Positions 13,233 to 15,789 of a DNA stretch of 15,789 bases are shown here, piece after piece. The stretch comes from DATDVH01 sp035290045 (GTDB taxonomy: Bacteria; Patescibacteriota; Microgenomatia; UBA1406; HO2-37-13b): the NCBI GenBank assembly GCA_035290045.1, contig DATDVH010000007.1, forward strand, positions 1 through 15,789, read 5' to 3'. Below the pieces are notes generated by a model, which worked only from the letters and a program-made list of their open reading frames with translations, was not told the origin of the DNA and made no database searches. The first letter of the stretch is position 1. Each line of letters opens with the position of its first letter. The position numbers and the translations under genes are program-made.

Positions 13233-13754
13233 ATGGAAAAAGCAAATGACAGAACCATCACAAATCCTCAAATTATCTATATGTGGAAATCACCACTTCG
13301 TGCGTACAAAAAGCGAAGTTCTATGGTGATTCGTTTCTATATCGCGCTCACACTCCTTCTTTCGCTTATCACACTTTTTTTTGGTGAACCATTGTTAATT
13401 TTTCCCATTGTCGCAATCACTTTTTTGTTTTATACGCTCACGACAACCCCTCCGCAAACCACAACACACAAACTCACTAAATTTGGCATTGAGACGACTG
13501 GGGTCACCGTCAGATGGGATGTATTATCTCATTTTTACTTTACTAAAAAATTTGATTATAATATACTTGTCGTCGTCAGCTCTGCTCCTTTTTTCTATCA
13601 TTTGTACTTGGTAGTACGTGATGAAAAGACGAAAAAAGAGCTGATTGACTTATTATCAGATTATCTCATTTATCAAGAACATCCCCAAAAAACATTTTCA
13701 GATAAAATGGCAGAATGGCTCACACGACTCATGCCAGATACCTCAGCAGTTTAA
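13233..13754 (+). CDS. Two-helix membrane protein of unknown function
   Basis: 173 residues. A short soluble start (to about 30, with YMWKSPLRAYKKRS) is followed by two adjacent transmembrane helices (about 33-50 and 52-70, with GEP between them), then a cytoplasmic-type domain of about 100 residues: THKLTKFGIETTGVTVRWDVLSHFYFTKKFDYNILVV ends strand-rich, then a helix KKELIDLLSDYLIYQE and an amphipathic end FSDKMAEWLTRLMP. I recognise this layout (W/S-P-R-x-F/Y-KKR, FGI..., W..L..F.F..., FxDK..xWL) as a widely distributed hypothetical protein of Patescibacteria; no function is known to me. It has the best-supported short-leader promoter here. It shares the TTAA of its stop with the opposite-strand PIN gene. 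Confidence 0.85.
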   Translation: MEKANDRTITNPQIIYMWKSPLRAYKKRSSMVIRFYIALTLLLSLITLFFGEPLLIFPIVAITFLFYTLTTTPPQTTTHKLTKFGIETTGVTVRWDVLSHFYFTKKFDYNILVVVSSAPFFYHLYLVVRDEKTKKELIDLLSDYLIYQEHPQKTFSDKMAEWLTRLMPDTSAV

Positions 13755-14374
13755 CCCCCCCGAAGTGATATTAGCCTTTCTTTGAATAAGTGAGGCATGA
13801 CCTCTTTTATCCCGAATTTTCTCCCCCAACGAAGAACTCCCTCATCTGAAGATATTAGAAATCCATCTTGTTCTTTCGCCAATACAATAAGGTCAAGATC
13901 AGCAATACTATCCAGGAAGTTGAACCGCGTTGCCTGACGGTATTTTTCCCGTAAAATTTTAACACTTTCCCCAATAGTTTTTTCAAACGTCATTTTATCA
14001 ATGTTTATTTTCCCTGTCATGATACGACCTGCATGATTGACTGCTTCTTCTGCGATACGCAAACCCCGATAAGAACGTTCGCGTATCTCATCAACTAAAG
14101 TGTAGAAAACATCTGCGTTGAATTGCAAGTCTAATCGTGCCGGAGATTTGATCGTGATAACTTTGAGAAAGTCTTTTATAAAATCTTCGTTATCAAAAAA
14201 TCCTAAAAATTCTTCGACGATACGAGGAGGCATGAAAAACTCTGCTTTTTTATCCTGCTTTAACGACATTGCAATTGCGGTAAAAGAACACACCACTTCT
14301 TTCGCGTTTTTTCCAAAACCAGATTTGATCTCAAGATTGATAAAAAAGTTCGTATCAATTACAAATTTTTCCAT
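13751..14374 (-). CDS. PIN-domain protein of the HARP family (RNA-free RNase P; older name 'RNA ligase partner')
   Basis: 207 residues from the ATG at 14374. It starts MEKFVIDTNFFIN, the first PIN strand with catalytic Asp7. The rest follows the HARP pattern: AEFFMPPRIVEEF (45-56), TIKSPARLDL, the long helical 'spike' with EIRERSYRGLRIAEEAVNHAGR (96-117), LREKYRQATRFNFLDS (141-156), then SIADLDLIVLAKEQDGFLISSDEGVLRWG (from 156). As I recall the Aquifex aeolicus protein Aq_880, its catalytic aspartates are at 7, 138, 142 and 160. Here Asp7, Asp155, Asp159 and Asp177 keep the same 4- and 18-residue spacing. Such proteins remove 5' leaders from pre-tRNAs without RNA. It is the last gene of an apparent operon after the restriction enzyme and a 45-aa protein. 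A longer frame to 14473 overlaps that gene and lacks the family's N-terminus. Confidence 0.85.
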   Translation of the reverse strand: MEKFVIDTNFFINLEIKSGFGKNAKEVVCSFTAIAMSLKQDKKAEFFMPPRIVEEFLGFFDNEDFIKDFLKVITIKSPARLDLQFNADVFYTLVDEIRERSYRGLRIAEEAVNHAGRIMTGKINIDKMTFEKTIGESVKILREKYRQATRFNFLDSIADLDLIVLAKEQDGFLISSDEGVLRWGRKFGIKEVMPHLFKERLISLRGG

Positions 14375-14390
14375 ATGTTTCAAGAGTTTG

Positions 14391-14528
14391 TTAATCAGTT
14401 TCGAATTTTTCAACCATCTCAAAACCCACAGCGACCCAGCGCCATTGTTTTTTCCCATTAACAACACACTCAACTGATTGCAAGTAAACGCCAGTTGAAA
14501 AAATGTGTCTTTGATTTCCCTTATTCAT
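14391..14528 (-). CDS. 45-aa protein of unknown function
   Basis: 45 residues: MNKGNQRHIFSTGVYLQSV, then ECVVNGKKQWRWVAVGFEMVE and KFETD. It is too short for most gene finders and I do not recognise it. The pattern V-NGKK-WRWVAVGFE suggests a small beta-sheet protein. Support comes from packing: it starts 4 nt after the restriction-enzyme stop (14533) and ends 16 nt before the HARP start (14374), on the same strand, filling the gap exactly. A longer in-frame start inside the restriction gene is less likely. It may belong to the restriction-modification unit or to HARP. A stray open frame cannot be excluded. Confidence 0.5.
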   Translation of the reverse strand: MNKGNQRHIFSTGVYLQSVECVVNGKKQWRWVAVGFEMVEKFETD

Positions 14529-14532
14529 AAAT

Positions 14533-15339
14533 TTATTTTCCAAATCTAATTTTTTTATAAAGATTGTCAAAGATTTCGACGATTTCTTTGTCCTCGCTAA
14601 CATTTTTTAAGTATCCGTCTACATCGTCATATTTCATCGTTAAAAATTCCTTAAAAAGTTTTTCGCCGCGATAAATGTGCGTTTCTTCCTGCACATAAAT
14701 ATTGCCTTTCATTATTTTTCTGTTGAGATAGTAAAGAATTGGTTTTAATTGTTTTGTGTCTTTAATGCCAAGTGTTTTGACTAAACCAGCATAAGTTTTT
14801 ATGAATTTTCTGTTTATATCAACAAATTTCCCTGTGTCGTGGTCATCATTATATTTAAGTTCAACATAATAATAAATTCCGCTTCTTTTATCTTTAAACA
14901 AAACATCTACATCATGTTTGGTGGTGATTAAATTTTTGGCGGATTGCTGGCTTGCAACAATATTTTTTAATAGTTGCTCAAATTTTTCAGCAAGTTTATT
15001 ATCGTTGTTATTTTGTCTATCTGAAATAAAGTGGTCAATCAACGAATCGGTTTCCTCTGCCAAAGGAAGCAAAACATTTTTCTTGCCGGAAATTTCATTA
15101 ACAATCTCAAGCTGTTTTTCTTCCTCAATTATTCTCTGCATTAAAACTTCTATAAAATTTCCAAATTGAATGTTTAGAGATTGAAGCAATCCGCCAAAAA
15201 TTCTATATTTAATCGGCACAAAATGCGTTTTTACTTCGTGTTTGCCAATAATTTTTTCAATTTTAGTATCGGCCGTTGTATTATTTATCAGCTTCAATAC
15301 CGATTCTTTAATAAGTTTTTTGATTTTGTTGTTTTCCAT
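14533..15339 (-). CDS. Type II restriction endonuclease (PD-(D/E)XK)
   Basis: 268 residues. The catalytic core is visible as TTKHDVDVLFKDKRSGIYYY then VELKYNDDHDTGKF: Asp145 and the Glu160-x-Lys162 pair, the D...ExK metal site of type II restriction enzymes. Following are DINRKFIKTYAGLVKTL and KPILYYLNRKIMKGNIY. The N-terminal 130 residues are mostly helical and likely hold the dimer or DNA-recognition parts. The gene starts one base after the stop of a DNA methyltransferase gene, which is what gives the restriction role; alone, the nuclease motif would not. Since the methyltransferase resembles M.HinfI, a HinfI-like (GANTC) target is a reasonable guess, but not shown. The gene is very AT-rich. 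Confidence 0.82.
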   Translation of the reverse strand: MENNKIKKLIKESVLKLINNTTADTKIEKIIGKHEVKTHFVPIKYRIFGGLLQSLNIQFGNFIEVLMQRIIEEEKQLEIVNEISGKKNVLLPLAEETDSLIDHFISDRQNNNDNKLAEKFEQLLKNIVASQQSAKNLITTKHDVDVLFKDKRSGIYYYVELKYNDDHDTGKFVDINRKFIKTYAGLVKTLGIKDTKQLKPILYYLNRKIMKGNIYVQEETHIYRGEKLFKEFLTMKYDDVDGYLKNVSEDKEIVEIFDNLYKKIRFGK

Positions 15340-15340
15340 A

Positions 15341-15789
15341 TTAAATTCCTGTTAATTGATTTTGAAAATTTTTAAATCTTTTTAATGCCCAGTCAACATA
15401 ATTTTCGTCTTTTTCAACCATTGTAAAATTTCGCCCGTGCTTATAAGCCGCAACGCCTGTCGTGCAAGTTCCACCAAATGGATCAAAAACTAAATCGCCT
15501 TTTTTTGTAGAAGCAAGCACTACTCTTTCAAGCAAAGGAAGTGGTTTTTGAGTAGAATGAACCTTAACACCTTTTTCGTCTTTTAATCTTTCATTACCGT
15601 TACAAATAGCGAAATACCAATCATTTCTCATTTGCTTGCCAAAATTAAGTTTTTTCATTTCCTCATAATTGAAAGTATAGTTTTTTACTTTTTTATCTTT
15701 AACAGCCCAGATTAAAGTTTCTGTTGCGTTTGTAAGTCTAACGCCCTTAAAGTTTGGCATTGGGTTAGCTTTTATCCAATGGACATCAT
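15341..15789 (-). CDS. DNA methyltransferase (beta class, M.HinfI-like), 5' part cut by window edge
   Basis: The frame is open to the end of the window, so the N-terminal part with the DPPY motif is missing; about 149 residues are seen. They begin DVHWIKANPMPNFKGVRLTNA and continue ETLIWAVKD...YTFNYEEMKKLN, a target-recognition stretch much like M.HinfI. Then comes motif X, HSTQKPLPLLERVVLAS, and motif I, DPFGGTCTTGVAAYKHGRNF, at the C-terminal side, the order of beta-class amino-methyltransferases (m6A or m4C). The second Gly of the usual FxGxG in motif I is Cys here (FGGTC). It should protect host DNA from the endonuclease encoded directly downstream; the stops and starts are arranged as TAA-T-ATG. 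Confidence 0.88.
   Translation of the reverse strand, partial: DVHWIKANPMPNFKGVRLTNATETLIWAVKDKKVKNYTFNYEEMKKLNFGKQMRNDWYFAICNGNERLKDEKGVKVHSTQKPLPLLERVVLASTKKGDLVFDPFGGTCTTGVAAYKHGRNFTMVEKDENYVDWALKRFKNFQNQLTGI

Noticed and set aside
14375..14473. N-terminal extension of the HARP protein to 14473
   Set aside because: It overlaps the 45-aa gene in another frame, and the PIN family begins with the Met at 14374 followed by EKFVIDTN.
14118..14477. 119-aa plus-strand frame opposite HARP
   Set aside because: Antisense of a conserved PIN protein, with no motif of its own.
1..15789. CRISPR arrays, rRNA genes or replication origin
   Set aside because: No regularly spaced repeats, rRNA-like segments or DnaA-box clusters were seen on either strand.

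Overview
The window looks like a chromosomal segment of a Candidate Phyla Radiation (Patescibacteria) bacterium. This is inferred from gene content, not from a marker search. It is AT-rich and very compact. It carries several small secreted or membrane proteins of types I associate with that group: the coiled-coil exported protein at 251-802, a DUF5667 protein, the 173-aa two-helix membrane protein at 13233-13754, and a CofE-like ligase with no other F420 gene nearby. TGA is used as a stop (CofE-like, DipZ-like and transposase genes), so the Gracilibacteria/Absconditabacteria code with TGA=Gly does not apply. The window holds 22 protein genes (two cut by its edges), one tRNA and no rRNA or CRISPR array.

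Left part (1-2400): the 3' end of a DDE-type transposase; a strong sigma70-type promoter driving two small exported/membrane proteins (251-1091, + strand); and a convergent two-gene unit on the minus strand, a DUF5667 protein followed with no gap by a CofE-like amide ligase.

Housekeeping block (2393-7343, all minus): an HU gene with its own promoter, a clear Shine-Dalgarno and a 12-bp-stem terminator; RNase Y without the usual N-terminal membrane helix; recA; and a DipZ-like protein (CcdA membrane domain, thioredoxin domain, C-terminal beta domain).

Middle part (7406-9407): tRNA-Pro(GGG) followed after 16 nt by a PD-(D/E)XK nuclease-like/DUF5655 protein, then a 96-bp structured intergenic element, a MazG-like nucleotide pyrophosphohydrolase, and a convergent membrane-anchored unknown protein.

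Envelope, redox and nucleotide-cleanup part (9394-13754): a two-helix pilin-like membrane protein carrying a predicted lysozyme/transglycosylase-like domain, thioredoxin reductase with two in-frame insertions, a second MazG-like pyrophosphatase, a HIT protein, a DUF4340 membrane protein and the 173-aa membrane protein. TrxB and the DipZ-like protein could form a thiol-redox route from cytoplasm to outside.

Right edge (13751-15789, minus): a type II restriction-modification unit (methyltransferase cut by the window end, then endonuclease), a 45-aa unknown protein, and then a PIN-domain protein whose sequence matches the HARP / 'RNA ligase partner' family of RNA-free RNase P. This is the most interesting arrangement in the window.

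Two features run through the whole window. Many starts lie only 5-12 nt after a -10 hexamer, which suggests widespread leaderless or near-leaderless transcription; HU, with a real Shine-Dalgarno, is the contrast. All four convergent gene pairs abut or overlap at their stops, leaving no room for terminators.
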